Assembly: GCA_022825185.1 (NCBI GenBank)
Contig: JAJDYK010000057.1
Span: 1 to 10,490 of the forward strand
DNA length: 10,490 bases
Reading direction: 5' to 3'
From: Candidatus Latescibacterota bacterium
Lineage (GTDB): Bacteria; Latescibacterota; UBA2968; UBA8231
Shown here: piece by piece, positions 1-7,800 of the stretch
How the letters are laid out: every line of letters begins with the position of its first letter
Numbering within the stretch: the first letter of the stretch is position 1
The notes under the pieces: model-generated
What the model saw: only the letters and a program-made list of their open reading frames with translations
Told to the model about the DNA's origin: nothing
The model's database searches: none
Translations under genes and position numbers: made by a program

Positions 1-1
1 C

Positions 2-697
2 AAGTACCGCACCCTATGGCACGAGGTCCAAGACAACGAATACAGCCTCAACCGGCACGAGCACCAATTCATCGACGATTTGGTCCGCGACATGGGCGTC
101 GCACTCAAACCGGGTTCGCACTACGTCAAAGTGCTAGACACCAGCGAGGCCCGGAAATTGACCCGCAAGATACCGTCGCTGGGCAAGTGGCCGCTTGTGT
201 CGGTGGTGTACAATTTTCTCGACATGCTGGTACACAGCCAAGCGCAGTCGGATCTGCTCAAGGAAATGGCACCTAACGAAGCGGCCTTTCGCGCCTTGGT
301 GCAGACGTGGTTTGGCAATGCGTCGCTTTTTGAGACCCTCAAGGGCATTGCCCGCACCGACGCGGTGGTAGTACTGACGACCGACCACGGATCCATGCGC
401 GGCACGCGCGCTTCGGTGGTGCATGGAGACCGCAGCACGTCTTCGAGTCTGCGCTACAAGTACGGTCAGAATCTCCGCTGCGAGGAAAAGGACGCGCTGC
501 TGATCGCCGATCCACAGGCCTACGGGCTACCTGCGGCGGGCCTCGGTCATAGCTTCGTCATCGCCCGCGAGGACTTCTACTTCGTCTATCCGACCCAGTT
601 CAACAAGTACCAGCGCCGCTACAAGGGCAGCTTCCAGCACGGCGGTATCTCGTTGGAAGAAATGATTTTGCCCGTGGCGATTATGGAGCCTAAGTAG
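2..697 (+). CDS. porX: PorX-like response regulator, C-terminal PglZ phosphodiesterase part (5' truncated)
   Basis: The reading frame is open from the left edge, so the start and the N-terminal receiver domain, if present, lie outside the window; 231 residues are visible. They match the PglZ (alkaline-phosphatase superfamily) half of PorX-type proteins, which pair a CheY-like receiver with a Zn-dependent phosphodiesterase and regulate type IX secretion genes in Bacteroidetes. Visible motifs are TTDHGS at visible residues 127-132 (metal-binding Asp/His), VVHGDRSTSSSLRYKYG just after it, and FQHGGISLEEMILP near the end (last metal-ligand His). The stop is followed 5 nt later by tsaE, an adjacency also known for porX in Bacteroidetes. 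Because the receiver is not visible, a PglZ protein with another N-terminus remains possible, but the HGDR...LRYK signature favours the PorX type. Whether this organism has type IX secretion cannot be told from the window. Confidence 0.8.
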   Translation, partial: KYRTLWHEVQDNEYSLNRHEHQFIDDLVRDMGVALKPGSHYVKVLDTSEARKLTRKIPSLGKWPLVSVVYNFLDMLVHSQAQSDLLKEMAPNEAAFRALVQTWFGNASLFETLKGIARTDAVVVLTTDHGSMRGTRASVVHGDRSTSSSLRYKYGQNLRCEEKDALLIADPQAYGLPAAGLGHSFVIAREDFYFVYPTQFNKYQRRYKGSFQHGGISLEEMILPVAIMEPK

Positions 698-702
698 GGA
701 AC

Positions 703-1158
703 GTGAAAAAGGTTTTCACCACCCACTCGGCGGCCCAGACCCACGCGCTGGGCGTTGCGCTAGGCCGTCGCTTGGCACCGGGCGATGTGGTCGCCTTCCG
801 CGGCGACTTAGGCAGCGGCAAGACCTGTATGATTCAAGGTGTGTGCGAGGCTTTGCAAGTGGCCGATTACGTCACCAGTCCGACCTTTATCTTAATTAAC
901 GAGTACGTCGGGCAATGTAGGGGCCGCGATCTGCCCATCTATCACTTTGACCTCTATAGGCTGGGGGGAGTTGAAGAGCTTGAGGAATTAGGAGCAGAAG
1001 AGTACTTTTACGGCCACGGCGTCTGCTTGGTCGAGTGGGCCGAGCGTGCCGATGGCTCGCTGCCCGATAGGTGCTGCCATGTGTGGCTAGAGCACGGGGA
1101 GGCTTGCGAGCGACGCATTACCTTGCAAGGGGATGGGGTAGAAGAAATAGATTTCTGA
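703..1158 (+). CDS. tsaE: tRNA threonylcarbamoyladenosine biosynthesis ATPase TsaE
   Basis: This 151-residue protein has the usual TsaE length and motif order. A P-loop GDLGSGKT lies at residues 34-41, SPTF at 59-62, HFDLYRL at 81-87 and VEWAER at 110-115. TsaE is the small cytoplasmic ATPase that works with TsaB and TsaD to make N6-threonylcarbamoyladenosine at position 37 of ANN-decoding tRNAs. The P-loop reads GSGKTC instead of the common GAGKTT, a mild variation that keeps the catalytic Lys40 and Thr41. The start is GTG, with only a weak GGGA purine run 5' of it, so translation may depend on coupling to the PorX-like gene 5 nt upstream. The role is housekeeping; its position among envelope genes probably reflects shared transcription rather than shared function. 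Confidence 0.93.
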   Translation: MKKVFTTHSAAQTHALGVALGRRLAPGDVVAFRGDLGSGKTCMIQGVCEALQVADYVTSPTFILINEYVGQCRGRDLPIYHFDLYRLGGVEELEELGAEEYFYGHGVCLVEWAERADGSLPDRCCHVWLEHGEACERRITLQGDGVEEIDF

Positions 1159-1182
1159 GAGATTGGCTACAGGGAGGGGACT

Positions 1183-1911
1183 TTGCAGCGGCTAATACTG
1201 TGTCTTTGCATTGCCGTTGGTCCGGCAGCGGCTGACAGGGCCGAGTTGACGAGCTTGGTCGATAGCCCGACGGCCGGATTGGTCAATAAGGGGCACTATG
1301 CGGTGAATGTTCGCCTGTTTGTCGATGGGGGAGCTGTCGGTCGCTTGCATGTGGGAGTGCTCAAGCGGCTGAGCGTGGGCGCGTCTTTTGGCGGCGAGCA
1401 ACTCATTGGCACGGGTGCGGTCGATTGGTACCCGCGCGTGGCAGTGGCTGCTCGATGCCGGATCATCGAAGAGGGGTACACGTGGCCGGCGCTGCTGTTG
1501 GGCTTCGATTCTCAAGGCATCGGGCCGTATCAAGATCAGCGCTACCAAGTCAAATCCAAAGGCATCTATCTGGCACTAAGCAAGAATTACAACTCAATGC
1601 TAGGGGAACTCGGCGTCCACGCAGGCGTCAATGTGTCACGCGAAGATGCCGACGACGGCGACTGGTCTGCGTGGTTGGGTATCGACAAGAGCTTGCGGTT
1701 CATGGTCCTGTTGGCCGAGTACGACTGGGGCCGCAACAACGGCCTGCGAGAGCAGGGCGTGGGAGAAGGCTATTTGAACGTCGGGGGGGCATGGACCGTA
1801 TCGCCACGGCTAAGGGTCGCGTATTATCTTAAAAACGCGCTGGAAAGCGATCACTTCGGCTCCCAATCCATTCGGGAGTTGTCAGTCACTTACAGGAGGA
1901 AATTCCGATGA
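1183..1911 (+). CDS. exported YjbH-like beta-barrel protein, function unknown
   Basis: This 242-residue protein starts with TTG, the only usable start after the in-frame stop at 1156, with a strong AGGGAGG Shine-Dalgarno sequence at 1171-1177. It has a short signal peptide (Arg3, hydrophobic 4-13) with a likely cleavage after Ala17 in PAAAD. The mature part is rich in alternating hydrophobic/polar stretches typical of outer-membrane beta strands. Blocks such as LKRLSVGASFGGEQLIGTG (residues 60-78) and WPALLLGFDSQGIGPY (101-116) resemble, from memory, the YjbH-type exopolysaccharide-associated outer-membrane family. The protein lacks the length of full YjbH, so it may be a short single-barrel relative. 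Its last 4 nt overlap the start of the porin gene, so the two are probably co-translated and both go to the outer membrane. Substrate and partners are unknown. Confidence 0.72.
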   Translation: MQRLILCLCIAVGPAAADRAELTSLVDSPTAGLVNKGHYAVNVRLFVDGGAVGRLHVGVLKRLSVGASFGGEQLIGTGAVDWYPRVAVAARCRIIEEGYTWPALLLGFDSQGIGPYQDQRYQVKSKGIYLALSKNYNSMLGELGVHAGVNVSREDADDGDWSAWLGIDKSLRFMVLLAEYDWGRNNGLREQGVGEGYLNVGGAWTVSPRLRVAYYLKNALESDHFGSQSIRELSVTYRRKFR

Positions 1912-3275
1912 AGATACTGGCTATTGCTTTGTTTTGCGTGTGGGTCCGCGGTGCGGTGGCCCAAGAGGAACGGGCCATCGACAATTTTGCTGGAGTTGGG
2001 GTGCGGGCCATGGGCATGGGCGGGGCCTTTGTTGGGGTGGCCGACGATTTCACGGCCATGTACTGGAATCCGGCGGGCTTGGCCCAGATGCAGCAGCGCG
2101 AGATACAGGTGTCTTTACTGCGCAACAGCCGCGCCAACGATTCGATTTTCAACGGTACTCCAGGGAGGAGCGAGCTGACCAATACGCGCTTTGGCTCGCT
2201 GGGCTTTGTCTATCCCTATCCAGTCTATCGCGGCAGTTTGGTCTTGGCGGCTGGCTTTACCCGTATCAAGGACTTCGACTGGAGCCTCAATCAACAGGGT
2301 GCCGCCGAGGGCCTTGCTGCGGACCACACCTTCCAACACGAGGGCGAAATGGCGCTGGCGGGCGTGTCTGCTGCCATTGACGTGTCGCCGGCTGTTTCAC
2401 TGGGCGCGACTTTTGGTTTAGTCAGCGGCGAAGACGAGGCCGTCAGTGAATTTGACTGGGCGGATTTGCAGGACGAATTCTTTGAGCAGCGCTTTTTCGT
2501 GCGCGACACCTTTACAGACGAATATAAGTGGACTCCGTATGCTGTCTTGGGCGCGATGCTGCGCACGCCGCGCGACGAGCCGCGCTACAGATTGGGCGCG
2601 ACGTTTACCACTGGGGGGGCGCACGAAATCCGCTATGTCTTTCGCGGTCCAGCTTCTTATGGCAGCCCAAACCCTTGCCAACACTTACTCCCAGAAGGTA
2701 CTCCAGACTCGCCCCTTGCAGATAATTACAACTCCGTTGAGTGCGACGACGGGACCGTCCAGGAATTCCCAGACGAAGAGTGGAGCAATACGTACGAACT
2801 CGCGCTGCCGTTTGAGTTCGGCGTGGGTGCTTCGGCCGAGGCTGTGCCGGGCCTGACGCTGGCGGGCAGCCTGCATTTAGCCGAGTGGTCGCAAAGCGAG
2901 TACAAGGGGGCCGATGACTACGGCTTGCGCGCTGATACCTCGTTTGAAACGCAGTACAGAGATGTCTTGCGCTACCACCTCGGTGCCGAGTACCGGGTGC
3001 CAGTCGTTGCGCTGGATCTGCGGGCAGGCTATTTCGTGGATCCGGTTCCCTTTATCGGCCCGCGCGCCCCAGGCTCCGACGATCCGCCCATCCGCATTGA
3101 AGAAGACCGGCGCTTTATTACTCTCGGGGCTGGGATATTGATCGACGAGGCCATGCAAATAGATCTGGCTTGGGTGCGGGGTGCGTTTAAGCAAGTAGAA
3201 AAATACTCAGACAATATCCTTAGTGAGGACTACGCGATCAATCGCCTCGTCGTCGGCGTGAGCTACAAATTTTAG
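1908..3275 (+). CDS. PorV/FadL (OMPP1)-family outer-membrane barrel protein
   Basis: This 455-residue protein starts with ATG, preceded by a perfect AGGAGG at 1894-1899 (8 nt spacer) inside the previous gene. A signal peptide spans residues 1-18 (cleavage at AVA/QEE). Residues 33-59 carry the N-terminal signature RAMGMGGAF...ADDFTAMYWNPAGLA seen in FadL/TodX transporters and in the PorV/PorQ/UPF0164 group. The rest alternates strands and loops and ends in VSYKF, with the C-terminal Phe that BAM recognises. FadL relatives import hydrophobic compounds across the outer membrane; PorV instead acts in type IX secretion. The PorX-like gene in the same operon makes the PorV reading tempting but does not prove it. 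Residues about 246-290 form a polar, Asp/Glu-rich insert with the only Cys pair of the mature chain (Cys257, Cys279), perhaps an external loop stabilised by a disulfide. Confidence 0.8.
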   Translation: MKILAIALFCVWVRGAVAQEERAIDNFAGVGVRAMGMGGAFVGVADDFTAMYWNPAGLAQMQQREIQVSLLRNSRANDSIFNGTPGRSELTNTRFGSLGFVYPYPVYRGSLVLAAGFTRIKDFDWSLNQQGAAEGLAADHTFQHEGEMALAGVSAAIDVSPAVSLGATFGLVSGEDEAVSEFDWADLQDEFFEQRFFVRDTFTDEYKWTPYAVLGAMLRTPRDEPRYRLGATFTTGGAHEIRYVFRGPASYGSPNPCQHLLPEGTPDSPLADNYNSVECDDGTVQEFPDEEWSNTYELALPFEFGVGASAEAVPGLTLAGSLHLAEWSQSEYKGADDYGLRADTSFETQYRDVLRYHLGAEYRVPVVALDLRAGYFVDPVPFIGPRAPGSDDPPIRIEEDRRFITLGAGILIDEAMQIDLAWVRGAFKQVEKYSDNILSEDYAINRLVVGVSYKF

Positions 3276-3284
3276 GATTCTTTT

Positions 3285-3312
3285 TTGCTTCGGTTGCTGG
3301 TTTGTGTATATT
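3285..3312 (+). promoter_or_regulatory. sigma70-type promoter for the GGY-repeat lipoprotein gene
   Basis: A -35 element TTGCTT (3285-3290) and a -10 element TATATT (3307-3312) are separated by 16 bp in the short AT-rich gap after the porin stop codon. It lies 47 bp before the ATG of the lipoprotein gene. This would make that gene a separate unit from the upstream operon. The match is by eye only. Confidence 0.5.
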
Positions 3313-3334
3313 CAGGCTGAAGATGAGTTTAACG

Positions 3335-3350
3335 CTCCTTAAGGAGGAGG
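3335..3350 (+). promoter_or_regulatory. strong ribosome binding site overlapped by a 12-bp palindrome
   Basis: AAGGAGGAGG (3341-3350) is a near-ideal Shine-Dalgarno region 8 nt before the ATG at 3359, and it decides that start over the in-frame TTG at 3302. The palindrome CTCCTTAAGGAG (3335-3346) includes the first half of it, so in the mRNA the CUCC can pair with GGAG and mask the site. With a four-base loop the stem is only 4 bp, so any effect on translation is speculative. Confidence 0.55.
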
Positions 3351-3358
3351 TTAATTAT

Positions 3359-4108
3359 ATGAAAATGAAGGCTTTTATTTTATTTTCGGCCTTGCCGCTA
3401 ACCGCGCTGATGGCGAGTGGCTGCTACACGGTGCTCAGTAGCCCCTATGAGGCGGCTAGTCTGCACGACGAGGATCTAGCTCGCGCCAAGAGCCGCGATG
3501 TCGAGGCTCCCACGGTTGGCCAGTTCGACGACCGCGACTACATGGACGATCTCTACCGCTATCCGGGTGTGCGTGGCGGCTATGGTGGCTATGGCGGCTA
3601 TGGTGGCTATGGCGGCTACTACGGTGGCTATGGTGGCTATGGCGGCTATTATCCTACCTCTGGCTACTATCCCTACTACTACGGCGGCTACCCCTCCTAC
3701 TATGGCGGCTATGGTCCCTATAGTTACGGCTATGATCCATACTATCGGAGTTCGAGTGGTTACTACGTGCCGCCAGGTTATGAACTCGTCAGCACGCGCC
3801 AGCTCGACGATTTGCGCGCGGCGAGTCGGCTGAGCACGACGCCGGCGATTGCCGATCCGGCCGCGGCGACCGAAAGACAGCGCCGCGAAGAAAATGTGTG
3901 GCAGCGGCGGGTAGAGCCTCGGGTGCGCAGCACTCCTGCACCTACGCCGCGATCCTCGGCCAGCAATGCGCCTGCGCCTACATCGCGATCTTCGGTCAGT
4001 TCGCCGCCCAGTACGTCGGCGACGAAAGCGCCCGCAGCCACATCGGCACCAGCCTCTAAATCGTCTGCGACAAAGAAATCGGCCAAGCCCAAGAAGCGCC
4101 GGCGCTGA
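3359..4108 (+). CDS. lipoprotein with Gly-Gly-Tyr repeat domain and basic Ser/Ala/Pro/Lys tail
   Basis: The 249-residue protein begins at ATG 3359, chosen because of the strong Shine-Dalgarno sequence and because a lipoprotein signal follows at once: two Lys, a hydrophobic core, and a lipobox ending ASGC with Cys22 as the acylated residue. The mature chain has three parts. Residues 22-70 are an acidic linker. Residues 73-142 are a low-complexity Gly/Tyr domain built on GGY triplets with YYG and YPY variants. Residues 150-249 are a charged stretch, then a Ser/Thr/Ala/Pro region that ends in a dense Lys/Arg tail (KKSAKPKKRRR). No enzymatic fold is visible. Tyr-rich Gly domains can self-associate or stick to surfaces, and a basic tail could bind peptidoglycan, acidic polysaccharide or nucleic acid; both are inference. 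It appears monocistronic, between its own promoter and a strong terminator. I do not recognise a named family. Confidence 0.82.
   Translation: MKMKAFILFSALPLTALMASGCYTVLSSPYEAASLHDEDLARAKSRDVEAPTVGQFDDRDYMDDLYRYPGVRGGYGGYGGYGGYGGYYGGYGGYGGYYPTSGYYPYYYGGYPSYYGGYGPYSYGYDPYYRSSSGYYVPPGYELVSTRQLDDLRAASRLSTTPAIADPAAATERQRREENVWQRRVEPRVRSTPAPTPRSSASNAPAPTSRSSVSSPPSTSATKAPAATSAPASKSSATKKSAKPKKRRR
3575..3649 (+). repeat. in-frame 9-bp/18-bp tandem repeat encoding GGY units
   Basis: Units of GGY-GGC-TAY are repeated head to tail with one short TAC interruption. The first Gly codon alternates between GGT and GGC, giving an 18-bp higher-order period. The unit length is a multiple of three, so copy-number change by slippage would lengthen or shorten the domain without a frameshift. 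Confidence 0.85.
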
Positions 4109-4125
4109 TTTTTCGCTAGAGAGGT

Positions 4126-4163
4126 AAAAAAGCGGAGGGCCCTTCGTAGCCCTCCGCTTTTTT
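4126..4163. terminator. bidirectional rho-independent terminator between convergent genes
   Basis: A perfect 15-bp inverted repeat has arms at 4126-4140 and 4149-4163 and an 8-base loop (4141-4148). Its core AGCGGAGGGC / GCCCTCCGCT is flanked by A6 on one side and T6 on the other, so it forms a GC-rich hairpin followed by a U tract on either strand. It lies 17 bp after the plus-strand lipoprotein stop and 4 bp beyond the minus-strand lipoprotein stop, so it ends both transcription units. Confidence 0.93.
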
Positions 4164-4167
4164 GTAC

Positions 4168-4851
4168 CTAATCGCCGCTTAGGTCGAAGTGACGGCTTTG
4201 CTGCTTGGGTGGCGGGGCGATGCGGAAGAGGAAGCGTTGTAGTGGGCGGGCGAGAGCCATGAGCAGTTGGCGCTCGCCTTGTTTATTGCCGCCGAAAAGC
4301 TGTAGTTGCACCGGTTGATAATTGCGCTGCGTGCCCCCCTGTTGCCAGACTTGATTAGTATTGAGATTCATCAGGCTGACCTTGAGATCTATGGTCAGGT
4401 CTATGCCGGGGTTGGGCGACATGCCGTAGGGCGTGGGCGACATGGGCATCATCCGCGCCTGTAAGTGCCTCAGTTCAACCAAGACTAAGGCGTCGAGCTC
4501 GAGTTCTTCCTTGAGAACGGTCTTTACTGAGTCTTGGTGGACGCTCGTCGAGTCGAGGCGAATTCCCTTGAGTTGGTAGGTGATCTCGTCTTGGTTCATC
4601 ACTTCGGTCTTGGGCATGTTGCCGAGGCTGCGGACCACGGCATTGGACAGACGCGCCATGACCTTCTCAATGTCTAGCTCCCGAAAGGGTTCGATGTTGG
4701 TCGCGCAAACGACGCCGATGTGATCGACTTCCGCTAGGTAGGGACGCAAGACTGGATCGGGTTGCGACGGGGCGCGAAACTCGACGCGCGTAAAAGCGCT
4801 GCGGCCGCCGCAGCCCGCTAGGCCAATGAGCAATATGAGAGTAGCAATCAA
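4168..4851 (-). CDS. small lipoprotein, possible LpoB/CsgG-like fold, third gene of the operon
   Basis: This 227-residue protein begins at TTG inside the end of the upstream gene (4-nt overlap TTGA), so it is probably made by translational coupling. A hydrophobic leader ends in the lipobox LAGC, with Cys14 as the acylated residue. The leader has no Lys or Arg before its core, which is unusual, and I see no good upstream start in the same frame. After the Cys, a segment with predicted beta (HIGVVCATNIEPF), helix (ELDIEKVMARLSNAVVRSL), beta (ALVLVELRHLQAR) and beta (IDLTIDLKVSLMNLNTNQVW) order resembles the layout of periplasmic LpoB/CsgG/GNA1162-type lipoproteins; this is a weak structural guess. 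Residues 134-148 are Met/Pro-rich. Its place behind the protease–propeller–barrel gene suggests an outer-membrane accessory subunit. Function is not known. Confidence 0.72.
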   Translation of the reverse strand: MIATLILLIGLAGCGGRSAFTRVEFRAPSQPDPVLRPYLAEVDHIGVVCATNIEPFRELDIEKVMARLSNAVVRSLGNMPKTEVMNQDEITYQLKGIRLDSTSVHQDSVKTVLKEELELDALVLVELRHLQARMMPMSPTPYGMSPNPGIDLTIDLKVSLMNLNTNQVWQQGGTQRNYQPVQLQLFGGNKQGERQLLMALARPLQRFLFRIAPPPKQQSRHFDLSGD

Positions 4852-7800
4852 AAGCTCTGTCCAAAGCTGAAGTGAAACCTGAAGTCCGAGAAGTTGCCTT
4901 GTAGGTCCATCTGTCTAGCGAATTCAAAGTTCATCGGCAGCAAGAAGTACACTAAGAGGCCGAAGCCGACGCTGGCGTGTACCTGTCGTGGGGAAGACGT
5001 GAGTAGGGCTTGGGGGTCGTCGGATTGGGGAGGGTATGGTGGAGTGTAGAAGGGCCACAGGTCGATTTCGTCGCCCTTGTTCCAGGCCATGCCCATATCC
5101 ATAAACAGACTGCCATCAATCGCCGGAATCAGGAAGGTGCCGGGCCAACCAAAGAGGATGCCGCGCACAAAGGGGACGCGCAACTCGACGTTGGTCAGCA
5201 GGACCCTACTGCCGGTGAAGGCCGAGAATTGGTAGCCGCGCAGCGGGCCAGTATTGAGGTTGAAGCCTGTATAGAAGGGCAGAAACCAAGTCGGCCCCCC
5301 TAGGTTGTATTCGAGGGCGTCGCGGCCCAAAGACCCCACGCTATAGGCTCGCAAGCCCAGCACCGACCAACGCCCCAGCCGCAAGTAGTGGCGATAGTCG
5401 AATTCGAGGTGCGAGAAAGAGCGCGTGGTTGAGCCAAGGCTGAGCGTGCGCCCCACTGAGAGAAAGTAGCGCTTACCAGCGGTGGCACCCAAAAGACCGT
5501 AGGTAATGGAGTCGTGGACGTAGGCGGTCTTGAATAGATGAGTACTGGTAGCAGTAGAATCTGGCTCGTAGAAGGGACTGACCTGTTCTTCTTGCTCGCC
5601 GACATAGGTATAGCTCAGGTCGAGGCGGCGGTACAGGTCGAGCGGATAGCTGGCGTTGGCCAACGCACCGCGTTGCTGGAGACGGCTAATGCCCCGAGCC
5701 GGGGCGCGGCCTTGGACCAGGAAGTTGCGATCGTTGATGAAGTACTGGTTCCAATTGAAAATGGATACGTGGTATGTGGGCCGCTTGCCGTAGTAGCTGT
5801 AGCTAGCGGCAAAGTTGAAGTCATTGCTGATATCCTGTGCAGCTACGTAATCCGTGGCCAAAACCAGCGAGTGATTGCCCAAAAGATCGCTCATGCTCAG
5901 TTGGGCAATCGACGACAAAAACCCATCGAAATAGCCCATCTGCACGGAGATGCCGTCGAATTCGAGCTTGGGGGTATAGCGGCGACGGCGCAGTTCCAAT
6001 TCGTCGTCGGTGTCGTCGACGAGTTGGACGGCGGCTTGCGGTTCTTGAGATTCGGTGGGCGACAACAAGCCGCTGGCTCCGGCTAGCAGCACGGCGTCGT
6101 CTGGGAGATCTGGGTCCTTCGGGTCCGAGACCTCCCCTAGGCTTGGGGTGCCCCCTTGGTCGGAGAGCACAGCGTCGCCCTCTACCGCGGGCCGCACCGA
6201 GGGCACTTCTATGGCTAGGGTCTCGGTGGCTGGTGGTTCTGCTTCGGTTGGTGCCTCTGCTTCGACTGGCGGTAGTGCTTTGGCTGGCGGTACGGCTTCG
6301 GCCACGCGGGCCAGTAGCTGGGCGTCTTTGCGCTTGACCTCGGGCCATTCGGGCATGGCCATCCGGTAGAGGTGGCTGCGGCCCTTGAAGTAAGTGTTGA
6401 ATACGATCTGTCGCCCATCGGGCGAGAGGGCAGGGTTCAGAATGCCGCTGAGGCTGCGGGTCAGGCGGAATTCGCGGCCTTCGTCGAGGTGATAGACGAA
6501 GAGGTCGTTGATTTTGTCGCGGGTGGAGACGAAGAGCAGCTTGTTGCCTTCGGGCAGCCACTGAGGCCACAAATCGTCGGTGGAGCTGGAGATAGCCGCA
6601 TGCGCTGTGCCCTCGGCTAGATCGTAAATTTTGATGTCGAACTGGTTGCGGTACTTGCTGCTAAAGGCGATGCGCTGGCCGTCGGGCGACCAGTTCGGAT
6701 AATCTTCGCGCTCGGGCGTGCCCGTGAGCTGACGCCGCTCGCCGGTCTGTACATCAATGATGTAGAGATCGCTCTGGCCCTGGCCCGTGCCGATAAAGGC
6801 GAGGTGGCGGCTGTCGGGGGACCAGGTTAGGCTCTCGACGAGATCCAGATCGGGCATGGTCAGGGTCTGCACGAGCTTCTTGTCGTAGAGGTCCCACAGC
6901 ATGATGCGGTCGCGGGGACCTTCTTTGGCGACGAAGGCGATAGTCTGGCCGTCTTGTGCCCAAGCCACGGTGCCGCTGCCGATGCTGAGGTGATCGTAGT
7001 CGGTGGCGCGCATGCTCCCGGTGACGCGCTCGACGAGCGAGGCATCGCGCAGGCGGATGATGTCCACGTGCTGTTCGATCCCGTCTGAGGAATGGACGGC
7101 GAGCATGTCACCGCTGAGCGACCAGCAGGGGCTAGAGAAGCTGTGAATATTCTCGTCGTCGCCTATTTCCTCGGCGAATTCAGAGGTGTAGTCACGCGTC
7201 TGCAAGAGGGGCCAGTAGGTTTTGCGCATCTGGGCCGACCAGCGCTCGTCGAGGGTTTTCAAGTCCATGCCGATCAGGCGATCCATGAGCTTGTCGGTGT
7301 CGTGCTGGCTGTCCCACAGGCGAAGGATGCGGCTGATTTTTTCGGGGCCGTACTGCTGGGCAATGTACTCCATGAGCGCGTGGCTCTGCTTGTATGCGAG
7401 GAATACATTGCCTTGGCCCCAAGCCTGATTCATGGTTTCGAGAGGGATGAGGCCATCGGTGAGCACGGCGTCGCGGAGGACCATTTCATCGACCGTGTTG
7501 CGGCCCGGGGTGGTATATTCGGCCATGCCCTCCATCAGCCAAGTGGGCGGCTGGGCGATCGGGCTGGTGATGCGGCGAATGGGGCCTTTGTGAACGATGT
7601 CGTACTGGAAGATATGGGCCAGTTCGTGGACGAGGACATTGCGGAACTCGTCGAGATCGCCCGCAAAGGGGACCACCATGCGGAAGCGCAGCGGTTCGGC
7701 AAAGCCAGCGACACCGGGCGGCAAAAAGTCGGGGAAGATATTGGTCTGCTGGAACTGGTAGTGCGACTGATAGATGACAACCGGCGGCCGGTGCGAAAGG

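Noticed and set aside
1143..1156. Inverted repeat AGAAATAGATTTCT at the tsaE stop
   Set aside because: The loop would be 2 nt, the stem is AT-rich and there is no T tract, so it is not a terminator; it is probably chance.
3302..3358. Upstream TTG start extending the GGY lipoprotein by 19 residues
   Set aside because: It overlaps the promoter -10 region, has no ribosome binding site and would bury the lipoprotein signal; ATG 3359 has an excellent Shine-Dalgarno sequence.
3498..3833. Alternative-frame protein with repeated Met-Ala-Ala and Val-Ala-Met units
   Set aside because: It is only the out-of-frame reading of the GGY DNA repeat.
5821..6570. A 249-codon minus-strand frame and plus-strand frames over the linker region
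   Set aside because: They are Arg/Pro/Ser-rich products of low-complexity GC-rich DNA in the wrong frame of the fusion gene.
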